NCBI RefSeq assembly: GCF_036186745.1
Contig: NZ_CP108086.1
Span: 8,122,001 to 8,186,000, forward strand
From: Microbispora hainanensis
GTDB taxonomy: Bacteria; Actinomycetota; Actinomycetes; Streptosporangiales; Streptosporangiaceae
Reading direction: 5' to 3'
Length of the DNA: 64,000 bases
Shown: positions 24,919 to 32,591 of the stretch, in pieces
Numbering within the stretch: position 1 is the first letter of the stretch
Layout of the letters: each line of letters begins with the position of its first letter
Translations under genes and position numbers: made by a program
Notes under the pieces: model-generated
What the model saw: only the letters and a program-made list of their open reading frames with translations
What the model was told of the DNA's origin: nothing
Databases searched by the model: none

Positions 24919-25020
24919 GAACGGCTGGCCGCCGAGACCGGATGGAGCCGCAAGCGCCTCTGGTCGCGGTTCCGCGCCCAGATCGGCCTCACCCCCAAGC
25001 GCGTCGCTCGGCTCGCCGTC
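24919..25020 (+). pseudogene. AraC-family regulator C-terminal fragment
   Basis: In a different frame from the esterase fragment, codons from 24919 encode ERLAAETGWSRKRLWSRFRA then QIGLTPKRVARLA. This is the second helix-turn-helix of an AraC/XylS-type regulator. There is no start and nothing upstream of the family. The fragment ends at the convergent E1 gene. The join to the esterase fragment is only about six bases long, suggesting one deletion that fused two former genes. Confidence 0.7.
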
Positions 25021-27319
25021 AGGCGAGCAGCTTGCGGGCGGCGCGTTCGATGTCGGACTCCGACAGCAGTACGGTGCCCGCGGCCGGGCCTAGCGGCACG
25101 AAGCTGTCCTGCGAGGTCACCCGGGCGATCGGACCGCGGAAGCCGTTGTCGACGAGTGCCGCGATCACGCTCTCGGACACGCCGCCGCTCTGACGGGTCT
25201 CGTCGGCGATCAGCACACGGCCGGTCAGCTCGGCCGCGCGCATGAGGTCGTCGACCGGCAGCGGCGACAGCCACCGCAGGTCGAGCACCCGGCAGCCCAT
25301 GTCCTCCGCCGTGAGCCTGACCGCCGCACGCAGGCTCATCCGCAGGCCGTTGCCGTACGTGACGATGGTCAGGTCGCGGCCGTCGCCGTACGAGCGGGCG
25401 CGGCCCACCGGCACGTGCGTCTCGGCCCAGCGTGCGGGCGGCGCGTACGGCGCGAGCCAGCCGTCGTCGCCCTCCTCGAAGAGGTCACGCGTGTGGTAGA
25501 GCGCTATGGGTTCGAGGAACACGCAGACGCTGCCGTCCGTGCGGGCGGCGGCCAGGCAGGTGCGCAGCATCGCGGCCGCGTCGTCGGGCCGGGCCGGGGA
25601 CGCGACGATCACCCCGGGAATATCGCGCAATGCGGCAATTGAGTTGTCATTGTGAAAATGTCCCCCAAAGCCCTTTTGATAGGCATATGAGGCGACTCGT
25701 ACGACCAATGGATTGCGATACGCGCCCTGCGAGAAGAACTGCATGGTCGACGCCTCGCCACGAATCTGGTCAAGCGCGTTGTGCAGGTAGGCGAGGTACT
25801 GGATCTCCGGCACCGGCAGCAGCCCCGACACCCCTGCCCCGAGCGCGAGACCGAGGATCGCCTGCTCGTCCAGGAGCATGTCGAAGACCCGCTCGGCCCC
25901 GAACCTGCGCAGCAGCCCGCGCGTCACGCCGTACACCCCGCCCTTGCGGGCCACGTCCTCGCCGAACACCAGGACACCGGGGTCCACCGCCATCGCGTCG
26001 GCCAGCGCGCGGTTGATCGCCTGGGCGACCGTCAGCCTGCCCTCCTGCTCCGGCAGGGTGGTGAAGGCGCGCTCACGCGCCTCGGCGGGCGCGGACCGCA
26101 CGACCTCGCCGGCCACCGCCTCGGGACGGCGCGGCGCGAGCGGGGCCATCACCTCCGCGGCCGTCGTGAGCCGGGGCCGCCGGGCGCACTCCGACGCCAG
26201 CTTCAGCACATGGTCGCGCTCGGCCTCGTAGCGCGCCAGCAGCTCGTCGGGCTCGGCCAGGCCCGCCTCCACGAGCAGCCGCGCCGTACGGACGAGGGGG
26301 TCGCGCTCCAGGTCGGCGGCGATCTCCTTGCGGGTGCGGTAGCCGATCTCCACGTCGGAGCCGGCGTGGCCCATCAGGCGCACGGTGCGCAGGTGCAGGA
26401 ACGCCGGGGCGCGGTTGGCGCGCACGTGCTCGACGGCGCGCCGCGCCACGTCGTAGGTCTCGGCCAGGTCGCAGCCGTCGGCCTGGAAATACTCCAGCAG
26501 GGGGTGCCGGGCCTGCGTGACCCACTCCGGCGGCGTCTTCACGCTGATGCCGAGGCCGTTGTCCTCGCACACGAAGAGCACCGGGATCTGCAGCCCGCGG
26601 AAGCGGCCGTACGCGGCGGTGTTGAGCCCCGTAAGCGCGGAGGCGTGGTTCATCGAGGCGTCGCCGAAGCTGCAGACGGCGACGGCGTCCCCGGGCCAGG
26701 GCGAGGGCAGGCCGAGCATGCGCGCCCGTTCGATCGCGAAGCCGACGCCGACGGCGCGCGGCAGGTGGCTGGCGATCGTGGAGGTCTGCGGGATTACCGC
26801 GAGGTCAGGATGGCCGAACACCTTGTGCCGGCCGCCCGCGATCGGCTCCTCGGACGACGCGGCGATACCGAGCAGGACGTCGCGCAGCCCCTCCTCCGCC
26901 AGCCGCCCGGCCTGGGCCGAGCGGGTCAGATAGAAGGCGCCGGACCGGTAGTGCAGCAGCGCGGGGTCGTCCACCCGGAGCGCGGCGGCGACGGCGGCGT
27001 TGCCCTCGTGCCCCGACGACCCGATCGTGTAGAAGCCCTCGTCGCGCTCACGCATGACGCGGGCGGCGACGTCGAGGAGACGGCTGCCCAGTTGCACCGC
27101 GAACAGCTCACGGCACCGCGTGCCCGTCAGGCTCGTGCCCGGCCGTACCGGCAGGTCCGGGTCCCGGGCCGGTCCGGGCGTCAGCGCCCCGACGGCCTCG
27201 GCGAAATGGGTCTCCACAGCGTCGCGCACCACACGGACGATTATGTCGCAGGATGCACGCTCCGTCCCGCACAGCGACAAGTCCGTATACAACCGGTTAT
27301 CGATCATGTGCTGTGACAC
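25019..27319 (-). CDS. Fused alpha-beta thiamine-dependent 2-oxoacid dehydrogenase E1
   Basis: A 766-residue E1 in which alpha and beta parts are joined, as in actinobacterial branched-chain 2-oxoacid dehydrogenase-like enzymes. The alpha part (about 60-400) has the thiamine diphosphate motif starting GDASMNHASALTG at 219 and ending CEDN at 251-254. The beta part (from about 430) starts GRLTVAQAINRALADAM and has VFGEDVARKGGVYGVT and the C-terminal transketolase domain. Decarboxylation of branched-chain 2-oxoacids would supply isovaleryl-CoA to the nearby leucine operon; this link is inference, and no E2 or E3 gene is in the window. The first about 30 residues are in AT-richer sequence, and the true start may be the ATG at 27307 or further in. 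Confidence 0.88.
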   Translation of the reverse strand: MSQHMIDNRLYTDLSLCGTERASCDIIVRVVRDAVETHFAEAVGALTPGPARDPDLPVRPGTSLTGTRCRELFAVQLGSRLLDVAARVMRERDEGFYTIGSSGHEGNAAVAAALRVDDPALLHYRSGAFYLTRSAQAGRLAEEGLRDVLLGIAASSEEPIAGGRHKVFGHPDLAVIPQTSTIASHLPRAVGVGFAIERARMLGLPSPWPGDAVAVCSFGDASMNHASALTGLNTAAYGRFRGLQIPVLFVCEDNGLGISVKTPPEWVTQARHPLLEYFQADGCDLAETYDVARRAVEHVRANRAPAFLHLRTVRLMGHAGSDVEIGYRTRKEIAADLERDPLVRTARLLVEAGLAEPDELLARYEAERDHVLKLASECARRPRLTTAAEVMAPLAPRRPEAVAGEVVRSAPAEARERAFTTLPEQEGRLTVAQAINRALADAMAVDPGVLVFGEDVARKGGVYGVTRGLLRRFGAERVFDMLLDEQAILGLALGAGVSGLLPVPEIQYLAYLHNALDQIRGEASTMQFFSQGAYRNPLVVRVASYAYQKGFGGHFHNDNSIAALRDIPGVIVASPARPDDAAAMLRTCLAAARTDGSVCVFLEPIALYHTRDLFEEGDDGWLAPYAPPARWAETHVPVGRARSYGDGRDLTIVTYGNGLRMSLRAAVRLTAEDMGCRVLDLRWLSPLPVDDLMRAAELTGRVLIADETRQSGGVSESVIAALVDNGFRGPIARVTSQDSFVPLGPAAGTVLLSESDIERAARKLLA

Positions 27320-27443
27320 AAATCGATGACGATAAGTTCTAAGGCTAAACCACGGAGGGTATTCGCCCGTCTACTCATTACGAAAGACGTGGCACCCTCA
27401 TGCCGCGTTCAACGTTCGACCACCGGAAGGATGGTTCACCGGA

Positions 27444-28781
27444 ATGTTGAAACGCATCCATGCCGTGATCGCGGCAGTGGCCCTGGGAGGGGCGGTCCTC
27501 GTCGCGCTCCCGGCCACCGCCGGCGCGGCGACGGCAGCAGGTCCGAGCGACCTGGCCGTCTCCCCCAGCCCCGTCGTCGTCGCCAGTGGCGCCGGCACGA
27601 CGGCGACCTTCACCTACAAGGCGCCGGACAAGGGCGCGGCGAGGCTGGTCGACCGCGACGGCCGGACCGTCCCGCTCGATCCCGCCCCCGCGGGCTACGG
27701 CGCCTACACGGCCAAGTACGGCTTCACCTTCAGCGACGAGCCGGGCGTCTGGACGTTGCAGGTGCGGGCCGGCGGCGGGGTCGCGACCAAGGAGTTCCAG
27801 GTCCACTGGACCACCGACCTCGACTTCGACGCCGCACCCGACGTCGTCGACAAGGGCGACCGCATCAAGCTGTCGGGCACGCTGACCTACCGGAACGGCG
27901 CCGGCCCGCAGGCGTACGACGGGCAGAAGGTCTACATCGCCTTCAAGCCGGTCGACGGCTCCTACAGCCGGGTCGGCTCGGTGACGACCGACCGCAACGG
28001 CCGCTTCTCGCTCGACCAGACGGCCGACAGGACCGGCTGGTGGCGCGCCGAGTTCGAGGGCGCGTCCGACGCCGAGCCCGCGACGAGCGACAGCGACAAG
28101 GTCGACGTCAAGGTCAAGGCCAGCCGCACCAGGATCACCGGCTTCGACGCCTCCCCCGAGCCCGTCGACGCCGGTAAGACGCTGCGTCTGCGCGGCAGGC
28201 TGGAGATCTCCGGCTTCGCCGGCTGGAGCGGCTACCCGGGCCGGCAGGTGAAGATCCTGTTCAAGCCGGCCGGCGGTTACAGCTGGCAGCACGTCACCAC
28301 CGACTGGACCGACTCCAACGGCCGCTTCTCGGCGGACGTCAGGGCCAGGATCTCCGGCTGGTGGCGGGCCGAGTTCGAGGGCGCCACCGGGGCGGGCTAC
28401 TCGGCGAGCGCGACGGACTACGTGACGGTCCGCGTGCCGCGGCCGACGCCTCCGCCGCCCGCGCCCAAGGCCCACACCCGGATCGTCCAGTTCAACGCCT
28501 CGCCGGAGCCGGTGAAGTATCACCGATACCTCACCTTCACCGGCCAGCTCCAGGTGTGGGACCACCCCTGGGAGGGCTACGGCCACCAGAAGGTGACCGT
28601 GTGGTTCAAGAAGCCCGGCGGCTCCTGGCACTACGCCAAGACGCTGTGGACCAACAGCACCGGCAGGTTCTGGGGCAAGACCACGGCGTCGGCGTCCGGC
28701 TACTGGAGGGTCGTCTTCGGCGGCAACGGCGAGGCCGACGGCTCCAAGAGCCGGATCGACTGGGTGCGCGTGAAGCGCTAG
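27444..28781 (+). CDS. Secreted protein with three tandem Ig-like repeats
   Basis: A 445-residue exported protein I cannot assign to a characterised family. Residues 1-28 form a Sec signal peptide (MLKRIHAVIAAVALGG, ending near TAGA). An N-terminal beta domain is followed by three related domains of about 105 residues. Each begins like FDASPEPVDAGKTLRLRG or FNASPEPVKYHRYLTFTG, then GYPGRQVKILFKPAGG, and ends NGRFSADVRARISGWWRAEF. The third ends the protein with no membrane anchor or sortase signal. The repeats look like Ig/Big-type beta sandwiches found in cell-surface adhesive or structural proteins. The ATG has GGAAGGA about 12 bases upstream. A strong terminator follows. Confidence 0.85.
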   Translation: MLKRIHAVIAAVALGGAVLVALPATAGAATAAGPSDLAVSPSPVVVASGAGTTATFTYKAPDKGAARLVDRDGRTVPLDPAPAGYGAYTAKYGFTFSDEPGVWTLQVRAGGGVATKEFQVHWTTDLDFDAAPDVVDKGDRIKLSGTLTYRNGAGPQAYDGQKVYIAFKPVDGSYSRVGSVTTDRNGRFSLDQTADRTGWWRAEFEGASDAEPATSDSDKVDVKVKASRTRITGFDASPEPVDAGKTLRLRGRLEISGFAGWSGYPGRQVKILFKPAGGYSWQHVTTDWTDSNGRFSADVRARISGWWRAEFEGATGAGYSASATDYVTVRVPRPTPPPPAPKAHTRIVQFNASPEPVKYHRYLTFTGQLQVWDHPWEGYGHQKVTVWFKKPGGSWHYAKTLWTNSTGRFWGKTTASASGYWRVVFGGNGEADGSKSRIDWVRVKR

Positions 28782-28818
28782 ACGATCCTGCGTGAGGATC
28801 CGTTCAAGGGTCACTGAG

Positions 28819-28851
28819 CCGGCCCGGGGCGTGCCGTACGCCCCGGGCCGG
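28819..28851. terminator. Bidirectional intrinsic terminator
   Basis: A perfect 14-base stem (28819-28832 with 28838-28851) closes on a 5-base loop. It lies between the convergent ends of the secreted Ig-like protein gene (28781) and corA (28896). Confidence 0.85.
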
Positions 28852-28895
28852 TTCGCGTGCGCACCCAAGTCACGCGCCCGGGTCACGCGCCCGGG

Positions 28896-30026
28896 TCAGA
28901 GCCAGTCGCGGCGTTTGAAGACCAGATAGAGCGTGACGCAGACGACGCCCATGAGCATGATCGCCATGGGATATCCGAGCAGCCAGTGCAGCTCGGGCAT
29001 GTGGTCGAAGTTCATCCCGTAGATCGTGCCGACCAGCGTCGGGGCGAACAGGATGGCCGCCCACGCCGAGATCTTCTTGACCTCGTCGCCCTGGGCGATG
29101 CTCGCGGCCGTGAGCTTGGTCATCTCCTCGTTCTGCTGCTGGCTGACGAGCGTGGAGTTGACGACGAGGATGTCCTGGAGCATCTGCCGGAAGCCCGCCA
29201 CCCGCTCGGTGACCGTGATGACGTGGTCGGACACGTCGCGCAGGTAGCGCTGCAGCTCCTCGTTCACGCCATATTTGGGCGAGCCGGCGATGAAGCCGTC
29301 GAGCATCGGGACCAGCGGGCTGGTCGCCCGCTGGAACTCGATGACCTCCCGCGACAGGCTGTAGATGCGCCGGGGCGCGGCCGGGTCGCCGCCGAAGACC
29401 TGCACCTCGATCTCGTCGATGTCGTTCTGCAGCCCGGCGACCACCGGGGCGTAGCCGTCCACCACCGCGTCGAGGATCGCGTACAGCACGGCCTGCGGCC
29501 CCTGCCGGAGCAGGTCGGGGTCCGACTCCATGCGCCTGCGCACCTTGGACAGGTCGGGCGCCTCGCTGTGCCGTACGGTCAGCACGAAGTCGGGGCCGAC
29601 GAAGACGTGCAGCTCGCCGAAGGCGACCTTCTCGGGCTGGTCGAGATACTGGGCGGCCCGCAGCACCACGAACAGCGTGTCGCCATAGCGGTCGGCCTTG
29701 GGCCGCTGGTGGGCGACGATGGCGTCCTCGATGGCGAGCTCGTGCAGGCCGAACTCCTCGGCCGCCTTGATCAGCTCGGTCTCCTCCGGCCGGTAGAGGC
29801 CGATCCACGCCATCGCCCCCGGCCGCGAGCGCAGCGAGGCGATCGCCTCGGCCAGCGACGGCGGCGAGTCCACACGCTCGCCGTCCATGTACACGGCGTT
29901 GTCGACCACGCTCTGCCGGAACGGCTCCCCCAGGTCCGCGCGGGGATCCATGGAGTGCTCGGGAGCCTGCTCCGGTTTCGCCCTCATCAGCCCGCCCAAT
30001 CCACTCAATCCGCGCAGTCCACGCAT
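28896..30026 (-). CDS. corA: CorA-family magnesium/cobalt transporter
   Basis: A membrane divalent-cation channel, about 376 residues. A long cytoplasmic alpha/beta and helical domain ends in two C-terminal transmembrane helices. The selectivity motif YGMNFDHMP lies between them, and the protein ends FKRRDWL with the usual basic tail. Helix 1 is AAILFAPTLVGTIYGMN and helix 2 is YPMAIMLMGVVCVTLYLVF. The start is uncertain: I chose ATG 30026, but GTG 30041 or an ATG about 36 codons further in are possible, and none has a strong ribosome site. The extra N-terminal residues are repetitive (GLRGLSGLGGL) and may not be translated. Confidence 0.92.
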   Translation of the reverse strand: MRGLRGLSGLGGLMRAKPEQAPEHSMDPRADLGEPFRQSVVDNAVYMDGERVDSPPSLAEAIASLRSRPGAMAWIGLYRPEETELIKAAEEFGLHELAIEDAIVAHQRPKADRYGDTLFVVLRAAQYLDQPEKVAFGELHVFVGPDFVLTVRHSEAPDLSKVRRRMESDPDLLRQGPQAVLYAILDAVVDGYAPVVAGLQNDIDEIEVQVFGGDPAAPRRIYSLSREVIEFQRATSPLVPMLDGFIAGSPKYGVNEELQRYLRDVSDHVITVTERVAGFRQMLQDILVVNSTLVSQQQNEEMTKLTAASIAQGDEVKKISAWAAILFAPTLVGTIYGMNFDHMPELHWLLGYPMAIMLMGVVCVTLYLVFKRRDWL

Positions 30027-30188
30027 ACGCCGCTCAGCCACACGTAGAAGGTAACCGCCCCCGTCGCCCTTACCCAGGCGGACCACGCGGACCGGCTGGT
30101 CATCGCGGCGACCCTGCTGTTCCTGCCCGGCGGGCCCGGCCTTCGGGCGGCTCGTCGAGGACGGCCGCACACCGTCTCGGCCGTCGCG

Positions 30189-30683
30189 CTAGAGGAGCAG
30201 TTCGAGTTCGAGTTCGTGGCGGATCGGGATGCCGTCGGCGTGGGTGGGGATCGAGGGCTTCAGCCGGCGCGCGGCCTCGACCGCGTCGCGGTGGACCGCC
30301 ACCAGGTCGAACCCGTACCGCTGGTAGAAGCGCAGGGCGCGGGTGTTCTCGTTCGTGGTGACGAGCCAGAGCCGCCTGACGCCCGCGCGCTCCGCCTCGG
30401 CGCGCACCCCGTCCAGCAGCGCCCGCCCGACACCCCGCCCTGCCTCCGTCGCGTCGAGTGTCACGATCTCCCACTCGGCGTCCGACACCGCCCGGTACGT
30501 CAGCAGTCCCACGGGCCGCCCCTCCACCCTCGCGAGGAGCGCCCGCTGCGCGGACGCGTCGATGAGTTCGCCGTGGACGGCGACGTGAGGGCCGCCCCAC
30601 GACTCGGCGAGGATGCTCCCGACGGACTCCGTGTCCGCCGGCACCACCGGATCGACGGTGACGGCTCGCTCGGCGGTGGACAT
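30189..30683 (-). CDS. GNAT-family N-acetyltransferase
   Basis: A 164-residue acetyltransferase with EIVTLDATEAGRGVGRALLD as the acetyl-CoA-binding motif and LWLVTTNENTRALRFYQRYG at the C-terminal part of the fold. The start is the ATG at 30683; sequence upstream in the same frame overlaps the divergent M50 gene and is unlikely to be coding. It lies 160 bases upstream of corA on the same strand. The substrate is unknown. Confidence 0.9.
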   Translation of the reverse strand: MSTAERAVTVDPVVPADTESVGSILAESWGGPHVAVHGELIDASAQRALLARVEGRPVGLLTYRAVSDAEWEIVTLDATEAGRGVGRALLDGVRAEAERAGVRRLWLVTTNENTRALRFYQRYGFDLVAVHRDAVEAARRLKPSIPTHADGIPIRHELELELLL

Positions 30684-30758
30684 GCCCGGAGTGTACCGAT
30701 CAACGCCGGCCGGGTGGACAGGTCCGCGGCCGGCGGGCCGCCGCCGTACGATCTCGGG

Positions 30759-31478
30759 GTGAACCCCCTGAACGCCCTGTGGAACCACCTGACCGCCGTC
30801 CAGATCGCGCCCCCGCTCTGGCTGGTCGTACTGACCGGGTTCGCCGCTCTCGTCGTCATCGCCTATCCGGCGTCATGGCACATCTCACGCGGCCTGATCA
30901 CGATCGCGCACGAGGGGGGCCACGCGCTGGTCGCGGTGCTGACCCGGCGCAAGCTGCGGGGCATCCGCCTTCATTCGGACACTTCGGGCGTGACGCTCAC
31001 CAGGGGCAGGCCGACGGGCCCCGGCATGATCGCCACAGCCGCGGCGGGATACGTCGCGCCCTCGCTGATCGGGCTCGGATCGGCCTGGCTGGTCTCCGAC
31101 GGCCGGATCACGATGCTGCTGTGGGCCGTGCTCGCGCTGCTGACCTGCATGCTGCTGATGATCAGGAACTTCTTCGGCGCCGTGACGCTGCTCGCCGTGG
31201 GCGGCGCGGTCTTCGCGCTGTCGCGGTTCGCGCCGCCCAATATCCAGTCGGCCTGCGCGTACGCCGCCGCGTGGTTCCTGCTGCTCGGCGGGGTGCGGCC
31301 GATCCTGGAGCTGCAGGCCAAGCGCCGCCTCGGCCGTGCCCCGGACTCCGACGCCGACCAGCTCGCCCGGCTGACCCGCGTGCCCGGCACGCTGTGGGTG
31401 CTGCTGTTCCTGCTCGTCTCCGCCGCCGCGTTCGTCTACGGCGGCTATCTCCTCACCGCCCGCTGGCTGCCCTTCTGA
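30759..31478 (+). CDS. M50-family membrane metallopeptidase (site-2-protease-like)
   Basis: A 239-residue integral membrane protein. A first helix (about 18-38) is followed by HEGGH at residues 51-55, the HExxH zinc motif of M50 peptidases. Further helices lie at about 92-110, 118-135, 140-158, 163-180 and 215-233. This matches the M50B-like proteins of actinobacteria, which are small and lack a PDZ domain. The GTG start at 30759 follows CGGG. Its target is unknown; site-2 proteases usually cut membrane anti-sigma factors or regulators. It is divergent from the GNAT gene, with 75 bases between the starts. Confidence 0.85.
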   Translation: MNPLNALWNHLTAVQIAPPLWLVVLTGFAALVVIAYPASWHISRGLITIAHEGGHALVAVLTRRKLRGIRLHSDTSGVTLTRGRPTGPGMIATAAAGYVAPSLIGLGSAWLVSDGRITMLLWAVLALLTCMLLMIRNFFGAVTLLAVGGAVFALSRFAPPNIQSACAYAAAWFLLLGGVRPILELQAKRRLGRAPDSDADQLARLTRVPGTLWVLLFLLVSAAAFVYGGYLLTARWLPF

Positions 31479-31488
31479 GCCGTTGACC

Positions 31489-31503
31489 TTGACGCGACGT
31501 CAA
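31489..31503 (+). promoter_or_regulatory. MerR-type operator dyad TTGACG-N3-CGTCAA
   Basis: A perfect 6-base inverted repeat with a 3-base centre lies 17 bases upstream of the truncated MerR gene. MerR proteins bind such dyads between overlong-spaced -35 and -10 boxes; here TTGACC lies just upstream and TGTAAT just downstream. The site is better preserved than the gene it serves. Confidence 0.5.
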
Positions 31504-31519
31504 CGTCTGTAATGAGGCC

Positions 31520-31693
31520 ATGCGGATCGGAGAACTCGCCGCGCTGGCCGGGGTGTCCACCCGTACCGTGCGGCACTACCACCACCAGGGCGTGCTGCCC
31601 CAGCCGCCGAGACGGGTCAACGGCTATCGCGAGTACGGCCTGCGCGACACCCTCCGCCTCGCCCGGGCCCGCAGGCTGACCGGCACTTCCTGA
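31520..31693 (+). pseudogene. Truncated MerR-family regulator (57 residues)
   Basis: The frame encodes a clear MerR DNA-binding N-terminus: MRIGELAALAGVSTRTVRHY then HHQGVLPQPPRRVNGYREYG, and stops 16 residues later. Normal MerR regulators need about 70 residues for the DNA-binding domain plus a dimerisation helix and an effector domain, so this lacks everything past the first wing. The dyad operator upstream is intact. It may be a decayed gene, or a short DNA-binding peptide that could still occupy related operators. Confidence 0.75.
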
Positions 31694-31700
31694 CCTGTCT

Positions 31701-31727
31701 CGTAAGGCGGCCGACCGGCCCTTTACG
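31701..31727. terminator. Hairpin at the convergent MerR/GntR ends
   Basis: CGTAA-GG and CC-TTTACG arms flank a GGCC-GACC-GGCC core, with small bulges. The hairpin includes the TAA stop of the GntR gene and lies just past the MerR fragment. It fits a bidirectional terminator. Confidence 0.45.
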
Positions 31728-32445
31728 TTGTAGATTCGTTTGCTGCGTCGCGAATGAGGGCGATGTCGGCGGGGTCGGCGGGCAGGCCGTTCTCGGCCGC
31801 GGCCTGGGCCACCAGGAGCTCGCCGGTGTGCGCCACGTGGGCGCGCATCGCCGCGGCGGCGGCGTCCGGGTCGCCGCCGAGGACGGCGGCGAGGATCGGC
31901 TCGTGCTCCGCGGCGACGTCCGCCAGCGAGCGGGAGCGGTCGACCGTGGAGGCGCCCAGCGTCACCGTGGCGTCCCTGAGCCCGGCGACGACCCCGGCGA
32001 GCCGCCGGTTGGCCCCCGCGGCGAGGATCGCGTCGTGGAACGCCCGGTCGTGCCGCATGAAGCGCGGCTCGTCGTGTCCGGCCGCGGCGGCGCGCATGGC
32101 CTCCAGCTCCTCGCGCAGCGCCCGGGCGAGGCCGGGACCGGCGTCGCGGGCCGCCCGCCTGGTCGCCGGCACCTCCAGCAGCATCCGCAGGTGGAACACC
32201 TCGGCGATCTCCCGGGGATCGCGGCGCAGCACCCGGAAACCCCGGCTCCGCTCGAACCGCACCAGGCCGGCCTCCGCCAGCCGGAGCATCGCCTCGCGTA
32301 CGGGGGTGCGGGAGACGTTGAGCTGCTCGGCCAGCCGATAGACCGAATAGAGCTCCCCGGGCCGCAGCTCCCCCGAGTGGATGGCCTCCCTGACCGCCTC
32401 GATGACCTGCTCGGTGAGACTGGACGTGCCGGCGACCGCTCGCAC
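31723..32445 (-). CDS. GntR-family regulator, FadR/FCD subfamily
   Basis: A 240-residue regulator with an N-terminal winged helix (QVIEAVREAIHSGELRPGEL, YRLAEQLNVSRTPVREAMLR) and an all-helical C-terminal FCD domain with MRHDRAFHDAILAAGANRRL. The His and Asp residues there are those used for metal and ligand binding in this family. The GTG at 32445 is chosen because GGAGGG lies 10 bases upstream; an in-frame ATG at 32505 has no ribosome site and would cover the operator-like dyad. It is divergent from the transhydrogenase gene, which is its likely target. Confidence 0.9.
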   Translation of the reverse strand: MRAVAGTSSLTEQVIEAVREAIHSGELRPGELYSVYRLAEQLNVSRTPVREAMLRLAEAGLVRFERSRGFRVLRRDPREIAEVFHLRMLLEVPATRRAARDAGPGLARALREELEAMRAAAAGHDEPRFMRHDRAFHDAILAAGANRRLAGVVAGLRDATVTLGASTVDRSRSLADVAAEHEPILAAVLGGDPDAAAAAMRAHVAHTGELLVAQAAAENGLPADPADIALIRDAANESTT

Positions 32446-32497
32446 CGTCTGATCACCCTCCGGAGTGGGCCCGCCCGCGTACGGCGGCGCATTGACA

Positions 32498-32511
32498 TGC
32501 AGCATGCTACA
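32498..32511. promoter_or_regulatory. Operator-like dyad around GCATGC between GntR and the transhydrogenase
   Basis: TGCAGCATGCTACA is symmetric around GCATGC with one mismatch and is flanked by further CATG units (ACATGCAGCATGCTACATGC). It lies between the divergent starts, 53 bases from the GntR start and 80 from the dehydrogenase start. It is the most likely GntR binding site. Confidence 0.5.
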
Positions 32512-32591
32512 TGCCAGGTTCCCATCGGGAACGCCCCGCAACCGGCATCACGCCCTGCCCGCGTGAGCCCCCGGATGGAAGGCCAGCGATC

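Noticed and set aside
24759..25193. Intact small gene of 144 codons
   Set aside because: Only the first about 50 codons are esterase-like. The rest reads through an AraC fragment in the wrong frame and antisense to the E1 gene, so it is treated as a pseudogene scar.
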